NCBI GenBank assembly: GCA_026874595.1
Contig: CM049319.1
Location: 64,906,417-64,970,416, forward strand
Source: Sipunculus nudus
Taxonomy: Eukaryota > Annelida > Sipuncula > Golfingiida > Sipunculidae
Direction of reading: 5' to 3'
Length of the DNA: 64,000 nucleotides
Positions within the stretch are counted from its first letter, which is position 1. Each line of letters starts with the position of its first letter. Both the position numbers and the translations under genes were made by a program. Shown here piece by piece: positions 1 through 12,474 of this stretch. The notes beneath the pieces are model-generated. The model was not told the origin of the DNA and searched no databases. It worked only from the letters and a program-made list of their open reading frames with translations.

Positions 1-1118
1 GGCTGCAATAGAAATTTTTTGTGAACCTAATAATTTTTGAAGTATCACATTTTTTCCTCAAATTTAAAACACTAATTGTTTAAAACAAGTTCTTTGATGA
101 ATTTGGAAACAGGTGACATTGACCTGAATTTTCAAAGACAAATCAGCCAGAATAGAAATTATTTGTGAATGCTAAAACATTTGAGCCACTCAATATATTT
201 CATGAAACTAGTTAAATATTTCTACCAAAATCTCAGAAGTGTTTGAAAACAGATGACCTTGATCTTCATCTTTAAGGTCAAATCAGCCGAAATAAAAATA
301 TTTTTTTACATTTGAACATGGATGGCCTTGACACATTTTTCAAGGTCATTGTGGTGACAAAGCTTAAATGATGTTAACGCTGTTATTGAAAAGAATTTGA
401 GGTATAGTCACCAAACTTGCAGCATTGATGCACCTTTTCAAGGGCTAAGTCAAGTTCGAACATGGAAGGCCTGCATATAGGAGAATGGCACAGACTTCAA
501 GAATGATAATGTAGATTACCTGCATGTAGGGCTTCATATCAATTAAGATGATGTAACGGTCTATATAGTCCAAAGGTTCATATACTTCTAAACAACTGAT
601 TATATCCAATTATTGGTGGGTAGAGGTCAGACAAATTTTTACTGATGATTGATTATGAAATAACACACTAATAGAATCAGATAGTTTGATGTTTCAAAGT
701 AAAGAAAGTGTACCCGACACAGGTAAACTTATATAGTGCTTGCTTCATCAAAAGAGTAGGTTTTTTCCTATATTGTTGTACAAATGTCATTGATGGCCAA
801 GACAAATTTTTTAAAAGAAAAATTATTGAATCATGTAAATCATTTATTGCTATTCTCTTGGTAAGAAAGGTATTAACTTTCCCACTTCAGCTAACCATAG
901 TAAAAATGTGTGCGTATATGGGCAGCATTCTGGCACTGAAATACCTATAAATTATGACAAGCTTGAGGACATCAATGAAGTTTGGAGGGGTTAGACTTGA
1001 TCGGCTAGCTATTCTAGTAAGAGTTTTCATTTGTTAATAGAGGCAGGTTGATGCTTCATATTGATTACATCATTATTTCTTGGTTGAAGAGTTCATGTTT
1101 GCTTCTCATTACCCTCAG
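1..1118 (+). other. Intron of upstream tetraspanin, with a tandem of about 145 bp
   Basis: No coding signal is visible. Positions 1 to about 340 hold roughly 2.3 diverged copies of a unit of about 145 bp. Each copy has an AATCAGCC(A/G)-(A)ATA(G/A)AAAT core near 1, 145 and 285 and an AAGGTCA-like stretch before it. The rest to 1118 is AT-rich and unremarkable, ending in the acceptor at 1116-1118. Confidence 0.5.
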
Positions 1119-2185
1119 GGCTGTAAGGACAAGCTGATGTCTGGATTCCAAATGATTCAGGTGGTCCTGGCTTGGGCAGCTATTGGCCTTGCTATCGTAC
1201 AGGTAAGCTCCACTAGAGGTCACTCCTGCTGTACTAATATAATATCTCTTAGGGGCCTGAACAGTTGATTGGTAACAAGCTCTGAACTCTTAGCTGGTGT
1301 ATTCCAGCACGAATATGAGAATGGGTAAACCATCCAAGGTATGTGGTTTTCTTGAGGTTCTCCAGTTTCTTCCACATTTAGAAACCATCAAACACCACCA
1401 TATGAGCCAAAGAGAGTGCCTTGCTTTATATGATATAACTACAGTGAAACCTTGTTGTGTTGAAGTTGAAGGGACCCTCAGAAAAATTCGACACATCCGA
1501 GGTTTGACACAAGCTGGTTTTATTTTGTAATAATTTAACTAGAGTTGTCCAGAATATTGAGTCTGTAACTTCAACATAAGTTGTATTTGACTTAAGGGAG
1601 CTCAACACAATGAGGTTTCATTGTTTTTGCACAATCTAAGTAAAATAAATGAAGTGGATGGTTCAGTCACTTTGCTTTAGTCCAATTAGAGCCAAGAGAA
1701 CTTTTTTTATTACTGGTCATGTGACATGTAAGTAAATAAGCTTTGATCCCATCCAGTTGTTTATTGCATGGACCTTATCATGATTTCTAGATGTGCTCTG
1801 TATACATTTCAATGTCAAGCTGTGTTTGAATTCAAATAAGAGGAGTAAAAGGTAATTCTAAATTAAATGTGAATTTGAAAAGAATGGTCATCCCTAAGAA
1901 TTTCGGGGAATTTGACAATCATCAGTTGCAAATAATTCAGTTGTTGTGGGGGGGATGATTTGAATGAAAACTTCATTATTGTGATGCAGCCATAGTTGTC
2001 TGTTGTGATTTTAAATGAGTGTGTGTAATAACAAATAATGAATAACATTGATTGTTCCATCATCACTAGATCTAGTCCTTGTTTTTTAGCTCTTCGGCCT
2101 TGTGTCCGCCATCGCTCTGAGTTTAGTGATGATCTTCGGAGCTGATAGAAGCCAGAGTTACAAGGTCACCTCAACCCGCCTGTAA
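1119..2185 (+). CDS. Tetraspanin, C-terminal part only (two last exons; 5' part outside window)
   Basis: Two spliced exons, 1119-1202 and 2090-2185, encode the last 59 residues of a tetraspanin. Seen: the first exon follows a pyrimidine-rich CAG acceptor, opens with Gly-Cys (normally the last conserved cysteine of the large extracellular loop) and ends at a GTAAGC donor. The second follows TTTTTTAG and ends in TAA at 2183-2185. Joined, they give the end of the extracellular loop, a hydrophobic fourth membrane helix (core AAIGLAIVQLFGLVSAIALS) and a short polar tail ending STRL. Both introns at the exon ends are phase 0. Tetraspanins are four-pass membrane organisers that assemble partner proteins into microdomains. 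Exon length and phases match the penultimate exon of the downstream tetraspanin (54122-54205), so the two are probably tandem paralogues. The missing 5' exons prevent subfamily assignment. Confidence 0.85.
1203..2089 (+). other. Last intron of upstream tetraspanin
   Basis: This 887-bp phase-0 intron has a GTAAGC donor and a TTTTTTAG acceptor. Around 1438-1590 there is a segment beginning ACAGTGAAACCTTGTTGTG, resembling widespread animal MITE ends, but I could not define a matching right terminus. Confidence 0.6.
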
Positions 2186-2540
2186 CCATGGCAACATGAA
2201 AAACTCTTCTCAATCAGGAATATTTCTAGCTCCTACCTGCAATCATTGAAATACATCTTTTTTCATAACCAGGTTTGGTAGCATATAAGGCATGCGTATG
2301 CTACTACCAACAATCCTTTGCTCTTATAAGGAAAATTGCTGTGTTGAGTCTCTGCAATAAGTCTCTCTAGAATGCTCTAATTTGCCCCTGTCAGTATCAC
2401 TGTACAGTTCATAGTTATGGCCATGTTTTGCTGATACTATGTTTTTGACCTGGTTCTGCTGCCCCCAAAGTATTCGTTTCCTGACAACTCCTTTGAGACT
2501 ACTGGACCGATTTTTCCAAAACTTACAACAATTATCGGGT
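2186..2540 (+). other. 3' UTR / downstream flank of upstream tetraspanin
   Basis: This is non-coding sequence after the TAA stop. No AATAAA occurs nearby. The next candidates I noticed are at 4142-4147 and 5186-5191, beyond the repeat insertion at 2541-3565. The real polyadenylation site is therefore uncertain. Confidence 0.35.
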
Positions 2541-3565
2541 CACATGTGAACTGGTGCCTAATCATTCAGTGTTGACCTCTGACCTTTCCTGTCTTCAGTG
2601 CGTCCATCTGTGTGTCTGTTTTGACACATTAACCCACAAATCTACGGACTCGTTTGACCAATCAGGAAAAAAAAATTACACCAATGTAGCCCTTGGATAG
2701 CTTAATAACATACACAAAAATGGTGGCGCCACCTGCAACCTTTTTTGCACAGCATCCATCTGTTTGTTTGACCTGGGTTAAAATCACTCATATCTTGGCA
2801 GTGGTTTGACTTGTTCACCTGAAATTTTGCATGCGTATACATCCTGGATAGCTTTCTTGAACTTTTGACATTTGGCGCCTCCTTCATTCACGTTCACCCT
2901 GCAGACATCCATGCTTATATCTCCAGACTGGTTTGAAGTATCTTCCTGAAAATTTGCATGTGTTAGGATCTCCCATATCTCTTTATCATACAAGAAACTG
3001 GTGACGCCACCTGCAACCATTTTTGCACAGCCTCCATCAGTTCGTTAGACTTGGGTTAAAATCACTCCTATCTCAGCAGTGGTTTGACTTATTGACCTGA
3101 AATTTGGCATGACCATACATTATGGATAGCTTTCTTGATTTTATGACAGGTAGCGCCACCTACATTCATGTTCATGCTGCAGATATCCATGCTAATATCT
3201 CCAGACTAGTATGACGTACCTACCTGAAGTGATGCATGAATTTGGATCTCACATAGCTCTTTATCATACAAGAAACTGGTGGCGCCAACTGCAACCATTT
3301 TTGCTCAGCGTCCATCAGTTTGTTGGACTTGGGTTAAGATCACTCATATCTCAGCAGTGGTTTGACTTTTCCACCTGAAATTTTGCATGTGTATACATCT
3401 TGGATAGTTTCTCGTTCAAATAACAGGTGGTGCCACCTCATGTTTACTTGGCAGACATCCATGCTAATATGTAACACATCTAACTCTATTTCCCCTTGCC
3501 ACTCAATCCATGCCTAACTTCACCCTTCTTACTCTGATTTTGGCGGATACATGTAGTGGCTTGTT
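2541..3565 (+). mobile_element. Repeat family C, copy 1: non-autonomous element with internal 280-bp tandem units
   Basis: The interior holds 280-bp tandem units. Repeats of the (C/T)GGTG(G/A)CGCCAC motif followed by TGCAACC fall at about 2722, 3001 and 3281, with half-unit variants at about 2872, 3150 and 3426. The right end, at 3532-3550, is CTCTGATTTTGGCGGATAC. This is the inverted partner of the left end GTATCCGCCAAAACAGAG of copy 2 (31636-31653), with one inserted base. It is followed by TACATGTA and CTTGTT. The left end of this copy is decayed; similarity to copy 2 starts near 2541. No coding capacity. The layout suggests a Helitron/Helentron-type non-autonomous element; that classification is inference. 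Confidence 0.6.
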
Positions 3566-6500
3566 GACTAACCGTGTTCTAGTTGACATCTAGGAACATA
3601 AAATTTCTGATCAAATATAGACCTGAACATCCTCTCATGGATAAACAGGCCTGATATTGGCTAATATAGCTTAAATACATGATAACTATATGGCCCACAT
3701 GTGTATAAAGTAAACTTAGGTGTGAATCAATTAGTAAAGAGATTGTTCTTAAGTTTGTTGGCATAAATTTCACTAAAGCATATCTTCCATTATCAGATAG
3801 CCTAACCTTTGAGGAAAATTTGGCAATCGATTATGCAATACAAGATGGATCATCTGATTGTGTGCATCAGCTGACCAATCATCAATTATAATTAATCATT
3901 GATCCCAAAACAACTCTTGAGTCAATTTAATTTGTTATTCATAAATTGGGACTTGAGTACCTGTGTTTGTATAAATATATTGATACATATTTAATTGTTA
4001 TGCAGTTATTGGTTAGTAAGGAAAATCTGTTTCTAACTACCAGTAATTAAATAAGATGTGCTCACACTTTTGTGCCATATTGATTTGGATTAACTTCAGA
4101 GGGAATTATGTCAAGTCCCTGTACCTTCTTATAGTGTGTATAATAAATGTAATGATCCAACTGGTGAAGACAGTTTTTTAAAACAATATGTACATCTTTG
4201 GTCCTAAAATCATTATCTCTCATAGAATTATGTCGTGAAAATGAGAACCTTGTCCAAGTCAGGTACTAGTGGTCAAGTTGAGAGTTTGCCACCTGTATCA
4301 GCCTTGCTCTGGGTGTTGGGGACTTCCATCCCGTAAATGGTTATTGACAGAGGGGAATGTAAGAGCACCAGAGAGACCTCTCGTGGAGATTCACAGAACT
4401 TCTTGCTGATGATTAAAATGATTGGATGCACAGAGTGGCAGAGTGCATTCCATGGAAAAAAAAAATATTACATTCCAGCTGAATTTCCACTCCTTCAAAA
4501 TTTAAATTGTGAGTCATAAATTTGAATTCACCATTTTAAATCTTTCTCAGGGTTATTAGGTTTAAACTTGGTTAAAAGTTTAAGAAAATTCTAAAATTGT
4601 TAAGTACATTTCATGACATCATTTCCACTTCTAGAAACATAAAAATATGAATTATCTGTTTAACAGATTAAATGGCGAACTGTTGATACTTGGTGATTTT
4701 GTTAAGGTATTTTGTTCTTGCACAAAAGGTTATGCAACCTGATGAAAGCAATACTTAATGATTATGCATGTGTCTTTTCTTATGAATATGCATGAGAGGG
4801 TTAATTGTGTTCTTCTTATGAATATGCATGAGAGGTTAATTGTATTTTTCTTATGAATATTCATGAGAGCCAATAATAGTATTCTTCTTATGAATATGCA
4901 TGAAAGATTAATTGTATTATTGAAACTGAGTGTGGGACAATGCAGAATAATGCACATTAGTTAAGATGTGAATTTAAAGAATTTCTTGTTGATTGTTATG
5001 AAATTTTCATGTAAGCTCAGATAATGTAAAAAAAAAAAGAATACTTTTGCACCAACCAGTTATACCTTAATTACTTCAATAACACATTTATGTTCTGTAT
5101 CTGTATATCTCTTGAAGGATGTGTTCTAGGTATGTTTAATTATCACTTCTCATTTCTAATTTACATTTGTGTATATTGAAGCTTTAATAAATTGTAAGTT
5201 TATGATCCCATATATTAGCAGATTTTTTATATTATGTGGTTTACATTGCCTTGATTTTCATATATGGGTTGCTATGTCACAGTATTCCTTGATATATTTT
5301 TTGCTAGGTTCAAGATTCCTTTAGAGGATGTTGAACCATGTTGTATTATTTTGATTTACAGTTATTTGCTAGTGGTTTTACAGTTATGTTTTACAGATGT
5401 GTATTTCTATGTTTTTTATGTATTAGCTGTTATATATTTTTACTTTTTTATTATATTATTATGTGCCATAAAAGTATTGTAAAAAGCTGATCTTGGGGAT
5501 GATCTGCTCAGTCATGCCATCTGCTGGCTACCTAGGGTACTAAACTGCATCCCAGCATCTTTCTTTTCTTTTCTTTGAGTAGCCTTGAAAGTAACAAAAA
5601 AAAGGTTATGTGATTGATATTAAGAAAGCCAGATTAAATAATTAAATGAAACTTTAATGAAAAAAAGCTTGTGTTTTTGGTTTGCATTACGAATATTTTT
5701 CAATTGACTCTAAACAGATAGGTGAATAAATATTTCAGATTTATAAGAAAAGTTATACCCAGCCATGAATATTGACAATATTGCCATGAGTGCTCAACAT
5801 TAACAGTTATCAGTTTTCCTGGGCAAGTAAAAGCTCCAGAAAATGGTGGTAGGGCAACTGAAAATCAGCAATATACACCTTTACTCAAAGGTCTGAATCT
5901 TAACTTATGTATATTTAGCCATTTTCATTCTTGGAGAAATGAAATCAAGTTGATAATACCGCTTTAACCTAAAATTACCTGTATTTATGTCTAAAGAGAA
6001 ATATTATTACCAGGTAAATATTTGAAAATGTTTGTCATCCAACATGGGATAAAATTGCAGCATAAATGTGTGGAACAGATTTTGTGTTTGTGGCTGTAAG
6101 TTTTGTGGAGCTAGCAAGAATGTATGTAGGGCTAGTAAAAGCGGGAACTCTTGCCCCACTGGGCAAGTACATTCAAAAGTTAATGTCATGCCCTGATCCT
6201 GCAGGCTCGTAACCTCATGAAAAATTAAAGGCTGCTCAATTTGATGAGACATTATGTTATGGGGCCCTGTCATACCAGATGTCTGAGAGAAAACGAATAA
6301 TTTTGTCCTCATTGAACATAATATAACCTAAACACACCTCTTTCAAAGAATTTTAAACAGCTCTTTTCCCAATTAATTATCCTCAGCTCTGACACCATTG
6401 TATCAGTTGGTTTTGCTGCCATCACAGAAGTAAGTTGCACCAGCTCAAAATAAATCTTGAATTACTGTAACTTATTTTTACATGTACATAGATTTGGGTC

Positions 6501-9500
6501 AGATTTCATTACCTGTACAATCTAAGTTCATTACCTAGATAAGAGAGTAACCTTGATCTTGTGTTTGAACATTGTTAATCTAAATTAGGTGTTTACCCAT
6601 TAATTCAATGCCACACTAATTTCCCAATAATAGCCCATACACTTTAAGTCAGCCATATACTTTCTGTGAATTTGATCTCAATGACTCTCATTATTAAGAT
6701 GATCTCATTAATTTAAAATTAAATCGAATTGTTGATTTCATTATTTAACCTTTCTGGCCTTGTATAGGGTTAACTGGTCATGTTTTTTCTGTGTCGGAAA
6801 GGAATACTTGAGTCTGGGTTATTTGAAACCTATTACTCAAGTTTTGAATACTTCTATCCAAGAACTAGAGTAATTCTGAGCACTGGGTACTCAAATCTAA
6901 AATCAACACTTCACTCCTTTAGTAAGGCTGCATTTTAGGATATTTAAGATGATATTTGTGGAGAAATTTTTCATGCCTGGAAACCTAATTTTTTCATTTC
7001 TAATATTAATAGGTATTCTTCATGTGATATTTTAACTACAAATGCAAATTGTAGTCATGGTGATGGGTACTGAGTACAAGTCAGGATATACCAACTGAGT
7101 GCTCAAGTCCAAATTTTGCTACCTATTTCAGCCTTTAGTTTGTACCCCTGGCAGCACTCCTGATGGGTCATTTGCACCATTCCAAGTTTGTTCATGTTTT
7201 AAATTTAGTGTTTTCAAGTTGAATGGAATTTCGACATTTCTAGTAATAAGATATTGTTATTTGTATGAGTTTCTTAATAAAATATGTAATACACAAATTG
7301 CAGTTGTTGTTTTGTAGGTAGAAAGGTGCAGAAAATTAGTTGAACTTGCCTGTGTTGTGAGAAGTCCGGTTAATTTAGTGTGAAACATGTATTAAGCAAT
7401 ATTAAAATTTAGACATAACCATTCAGTCTGATAGACTAAAATATAGTCCACATCAATTTGTCAGTGCATCTGTTCCTCATTCAAAGTTACAAAATATCTA
7501 AAAAAATCTCTGCAGCTATCTCCACCAGATATTGTAGCCATTTTGATCTTGTGACTGATAGGTGATTATCACTCACTGTTTTCCTTCTTTCTGTGATCCA
7601 GATTTTCCCAAACTTTTCCACAGATGAACTTACTCAAGTCACTGTGAACAGTAGGTGATCAAATTATGAGCAGCGGTTCAAGGTCTCAAAACTTTACATA
7701 TTTTATCATCATCAAATTTTTATGATTTGAGGTCTACTGGTATATATTTATGATGATTATTAAGACTTTCTAAATATCTGAGGAATGTCTGCTGCTAATG
7801 GCAACACATTTCACTGGCATAATGATTATTTAATCCAACATAGGACATCTGTCACTTAATCATGAACAAGACCTTGGACTTCAGCCCTGCACTCCTCAGG
7901 CAGTGGTTATATTCACTGCAGTCATTCAAAATTTTAAACACCGACTTTGATTGGTTTGATTTCACCAGTTTTAGCTCAAGGTCAAGAATTGGACCAATGA
8001 GAGCAGGTGTTTCAGTGTAATCAGGTCAATGAGAGTGGGTGTAGCATGATTGAAATTTGGAGGTGGATGCACAATTTGATACCTTATTGTCATTGGTCTG
8101 ATAACAATTCTTTGCCCTTGCTGTGTCTACCCTGCTGTTAAGACCCAGAGAACCTTGCTACACTAAGCAGTGGTTAAAGACAAAGGAGACGTGGGACGAC
8201 TTCAGTGTTGAACCCCAGCTTGATGAGTGTACTTTGAGCCCTGCCTCTGTTTTGGATGCAGTGTGTGATTTGCAAACATTTTATCAGACATCTTGAATAG
8301 TTTGATAAGGACCATTTCAAGCAGTTGTCGTGATGGTAATCAAACACTGGGACTTAAATGAAACTGCTCATAGCACCAGCTTTCAAAACAAATAGTAATT
8401 GAATAAAACTATTGAAACAGCATGACCAAAGCAGTATTTCCGCTATCCACAGCTTCCTTTGAGGAGTCCGCTGCATGCTCTCCTGTGTGCTCTGGTATTT
8501 CTGGTCCTTCATTTTATCCTGTGCACACAAGCCAGGTGATGGTAGTCATGCGTAACAGGTATGTCACAAACTCATGAGTAATAGTTCCAGGCTTGCTTGT
8601 CTAGACATGACCCTACCCAATTACACAATTTCCACGAGGCCACTGGGATTACCACAAAATTTGTCTTTATTATTATCATTGATATATTTATTATTCTTTA
8701 ATTTTATTACCCATGCAATGAAATCCAGAAGGAGTTTTGTTTGCATCCATTTCTTTATTCTTGTCTGTTTGTTTTTCTGGATAGATGAAACAGAACTGAT
8801 TCCTTGGTAAATTTTGACTAATTTTATTTTTTTATCAGGCTTTGGGTGTCAAGTATTAAGGCTCAAAATTCGGCATTCACATTCACCAAATTTTGAAACT
8901 GTGTTTTTAGCAGCATTTTAGCAGCTGAGTTTGTCTAGTCATTCATCTGCCTAGCCAGCAAGTTGTACACATAGATCCAATACCTGTAAAGTGATAGACA
9001 TCCCAAATTTTATATACAGACTTGCTTCATTGATGTCCATCCATTCAAAAAAGTTTTTAAATCTTTATACAGGTGAGAGGACAGAAAAGAAAGAAAGACT
9101 AAAATTTGACTCAGCTGTGAGAGCATAAACTTCCACTAAATTTAAAGCAAGTCAGTCCTACTTGATCCTTCCTTCTAGCATGGTTGAAAAAAAAAACCTT
9201 CCCAACCAACCAACAAACAAACAGACATAACTGACAACATAATCACCATCCAACAACACTGTTAGAAGAATCAGAGCAGAGCTTGATATTTCTAGTGAAG
9301 GAAGTGGGGATGTGTTGTGGATGCCCAGTGACCCATGTTAAATCATGAAGCTTGGAGCGCCGATTTGTTCATGTGTGGACCAGTTTTATAGCCACAAAGG
9401 GACAATGTTGCCAAACTGATTTATAACCTCATTCTCATGATGACTGTCTGTTTAGTGGAATAACATGATTTAATGCTACCTTGAGTCACTGAGTCAGTAG

Positions 9501-9792
9501 GAGGTGACCTAATGAGTCACTATAATGCAAGAGAAATTGTCTAAGAAAGATGTCAGATCACTTGCACAACTTTTGATACCTTTTTGTCGTCTTTTTGCTT
9601 GTAATACGGCTCAGAACTGGTTATGCTAAGGAGGCATACCAATCATATTCTTTAAAATACCATGCTTGCACCACAGACCAATTTTAGAAAATGAAATTAT
9701 TTCATAATTCCAGGTTTAAATTTTGTTTTCTTAATGTCTGTGCTATTTTCATTTGAGTTGAAATATATGAAAAAAACTATAAATAATGTTAT
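3566..9792. other. AT-rich intergenic stretch without recognisable genes
   Basis: I see no exon-like coding stretch on either strand apart from chance short frames. Candidate polyadenylation signals for the upstream gene lie at 4142-4147 and 5186-5191. A short minisatellite (4774-4915) is listed separately. The remainder looks unique and unconstrained. Confidence 0.4.
4774..4915. repeat. Minisatellite of about 36 bp, four copies
   Basis: TATGAATATGCATGA-type cores start at 4781, 4817, 4852 and 4889, separated by 36, 35 and 37 bp. Spacers contain TTAATTGT(A/G)TTCTTC. Each core carries an ATGCAT palindrome (the third has TTCAT instead). Confidence 0.8.
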
Positions 9793-12360
9793 GAGCAGAA
9801 TGGTGAGGTAATGCGATGGTGCCACGTCGTCCAGTGTGCGTCAGTGCATCATCTGTAAAACTATCTCAAAAACGGCAGGAGCTGGCATCACTAAATTTTT
9901 TTTGCAAATAATCAGTCATCTAAAAAACTCTTAACAGATTTTGTTTCTTAGCAAACCTGTGAGCTTATGCGATGGTGTGGCATCGTCCGGCGTCTGTCAG
10001 CCATCGTCCGGCGTTTGTATGTTAACCCATACTATCTTGAAAAACGGCAAGAGTTGGCATCACAAAATTTTATGCAAAATATTTGTCATCTGAAAAACTA
10101 TCAGATTTTGCTTATTTTTTGGCTAACTGCATTTCCTTAGATTTTAGGGGGAAAAGGCTTTAAAAATCTTCTTCTCCGAAACTGTGAAACCAAATTGTCC
10201 TATATTTCACAGAAATGATCCCTGGAACAATTGCTCTCAAGTTTGTTCGAATGTTCCAGTTCAGAGATTTTTGGCCAAGTTACAGAAGGTTGAACTTAGT
10301 CATCTGTCCAAAAAAGCATATTAAAATTTCAATCTCAGAAACAGCTGGAGCTATCATCACCAAATTTTATGCTAATGTTGGTCACACGAGTCATCTCTGA
10401 AATTTAGGTATTGGTGGTGCCACCTGCATCGGCCTTTTTTGTACGGGGGTCATCAGTGCCCGTATTATACTGAAGGCAACAAAAAACTTCTTCTCTGAAA
10501 TCATATGGCCAAATTGATTATTATTGCACAGAAATGATCATAGGGTAGTGCTGTCTGAAGTTTGTTCAAATGGTCTCAGTTCAGTGACTTTTGGCTGAGT
10601 TATGGGAAGCTGAATTTAGTCCTATGCTATAACAGCCCATTTTAGCTCAGTGGCTACAAAGATCTTCTTCTCAAAAACCACTGGGCCAAATTCTTAAATT
10701 TCATACATTAATTATCCTTAGAGATTGATAATTCAAGGTTGTTCAAATGGTTTTGGTTCAGTGAGTTTTGGCTGAGTTATTGGAAGCTTAACTTAGCTAT
10801 TTTGCTGTATTTTCCCATATGAGTTATAAACCTGCAAAACGTTTTTAGACTGATGCCACTGAGGCTTATTTGTTTAATATTTTACAAGAATAATCCCCTG
10901 AATAATTCTTATAATAATGGTCTTTAATGGTTCCACATGAATGACTTTCGGCTGAATTATTGAGATTGAATTGAGTAATTTTACCATATATGTAAGCTGT
11001 GTGATGCTGTTACATCTAGCCTGGCACCAGTTTTCAGCATCTATTACATCATGCCACTATACATTTAGATTTCAGGTTATCTTTGGATAATATTGACAAG
11101 AATGTTTTTTAAAAGCTTTTAAAAAAGTTAGATTTATGATTTAAATTTTGACAATACCAGGCAATGTTACAATCATGGATTTTCAGCTCTCTGTGGCTAT
11201 AAAACGACAACTGTACATGGATTATAAATTATTGGTATCCATACTCGACTTAATTCAAGAATTTGCCATCAATGAGATGTATCTGTATTTTGCATTCAGT
11301 ATGCATCTGTATTAATTTTACATATATTCCTGATTTCTTTTTTATAAAAAGTCAGCTGAAAAGCATTTTGTATTGGGAAAATTAATTTCAAAGTTATTTC
11401 AAGTAGGGACCACTTTTGTGTACAGATGGCAGCACTTGGTTTACCATTGGCAGATTGCCAGTGCCTTGATGTTGGCCATTAGCCAAGATGATGTCAGCTC
11501 TATAAATAGTTTTGGCACGGTGCCAGGATTGGAAGAACTGCAGCCAAGTATAGGTCAAGAGTTCACTCAGTGTAGTAGCCGCATTCTATTTATAGCTTTG
11601 GCAGACTGCTCACTTCATCAGATTTGGCACCAAAGGTCAGCCTAGGTCTATTTATAGCTTTGGCAGACTGCCAACTGTGTCAGATTATGCAACAGGTGAA
11701 GAGTTTACTCAGTGCAGCTGGGTACAGGTCAAAAGTTCACTCAGTCTAGCCAGGTGCAGGTCAAGAGTTCACTCAGTGCAGTAGCCTGAGCCAGTAATTT
11801 TTCACAGTACACTTTAGGCAACAGCCTTTCTTACCTAAGACTGGTCCATCTTGTAAGACTGTTGGTGCTATCTGCAATCCTAATTGTGTGGCATTCATTC
11901 GAACATTTGCTTTGGGCGATAATTACTCATGCCTCCTGATTGGTTCAAGGTATTGGTCTGAAATTTAGCATGTCAATCCATCTTGGAAACTTTTCTCATA
12001 AACCAGACAGGTGGTGCCAACTACCTTCCTGTTGTTGTAGAATAAATTAATGCCCTTTTCTGAGGAGTGATTTGCCCTATTGGCCTGAAAATGTGCATAT
12101 CTGTAAATCTTGGACTCCTCCATCTTGTTCTCAAAACTAGTGGCGCCATCTGCAATTATTTAAGTGTGGTGTCCATCTATTCATGTGCTTTGGATAAAAA
12201 TTGCTCATATCTCTGGAGTGGTTCAAGGTATTGGTCTTAAATTTTTATATGTCTATCCATCTTGGAAATTTTTCTTGTAATCCAGACAGCTGGTGCCACC
12301 TACCTTCCCTTAATTAATGCTGTTTTCTCAAGAATGATTCACTTTATTTGCCCCCATTTT
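9793..12360 (+). mobile_element. Repeat family A, copy A1 (compound; 3' end replaced)
   Basis: A fragment of a family A 5' end (9793-9945) is followed by a second start, GCAAACCTGTG at 9951-9961, a decayed form of GCGAACCTGTG. The copy then runs through the family's conserved body: an ACAGAAATGATCC block, a CATCACCAAATTTTATGC block, a direct-repeat tract with AGGTCA-type motifs at 11540-11800, and so on. It lacks the usual 3' hairpin end. From about 11860 it continues as a tandem of diverged units with GTGGTGCCAACTACCTTCC-like blocks (about 12011, 12295), as seen in repeat E (28378-29500). No coding capacity. Confidence 0.65.
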
Positions 12361-12393
12361 TGGCTAAAAAATCACTAAATATATGAAATAATG

Positions 12394-12395
<2 letters not shown>

Positions 12396-12469
<74 letters not shown>
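12396..12469. repeat. (TA)n microsatellite
   Basis: This is an uninterrupted TA dinucleotide run of about 74 bp at the decayed right end of repeat copy A1. Confidence 0.97.

Positions 12470-12474
<5 letters not shown>

Noticed and set aside
1438-1600. MITE in the intron of the upstream tetraspanin
   Set aside because: The ACAGTGAAACC start is suggestive, but no inverted right end or target duplication could be defined.
6007-6312. 101-codon minus-strand frame
   Set aside because: No recognisable motif, splice context or neighbour; a frame of this length is expected by chance in a window this size.
11373-11645. 90-codon frame with a close relative at 22327-22554
   Set aside because: Both are the same segment of family A copies. 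The similarity is repeat homology; other copies carry stops and indels, so there is no sign of protein constraint.
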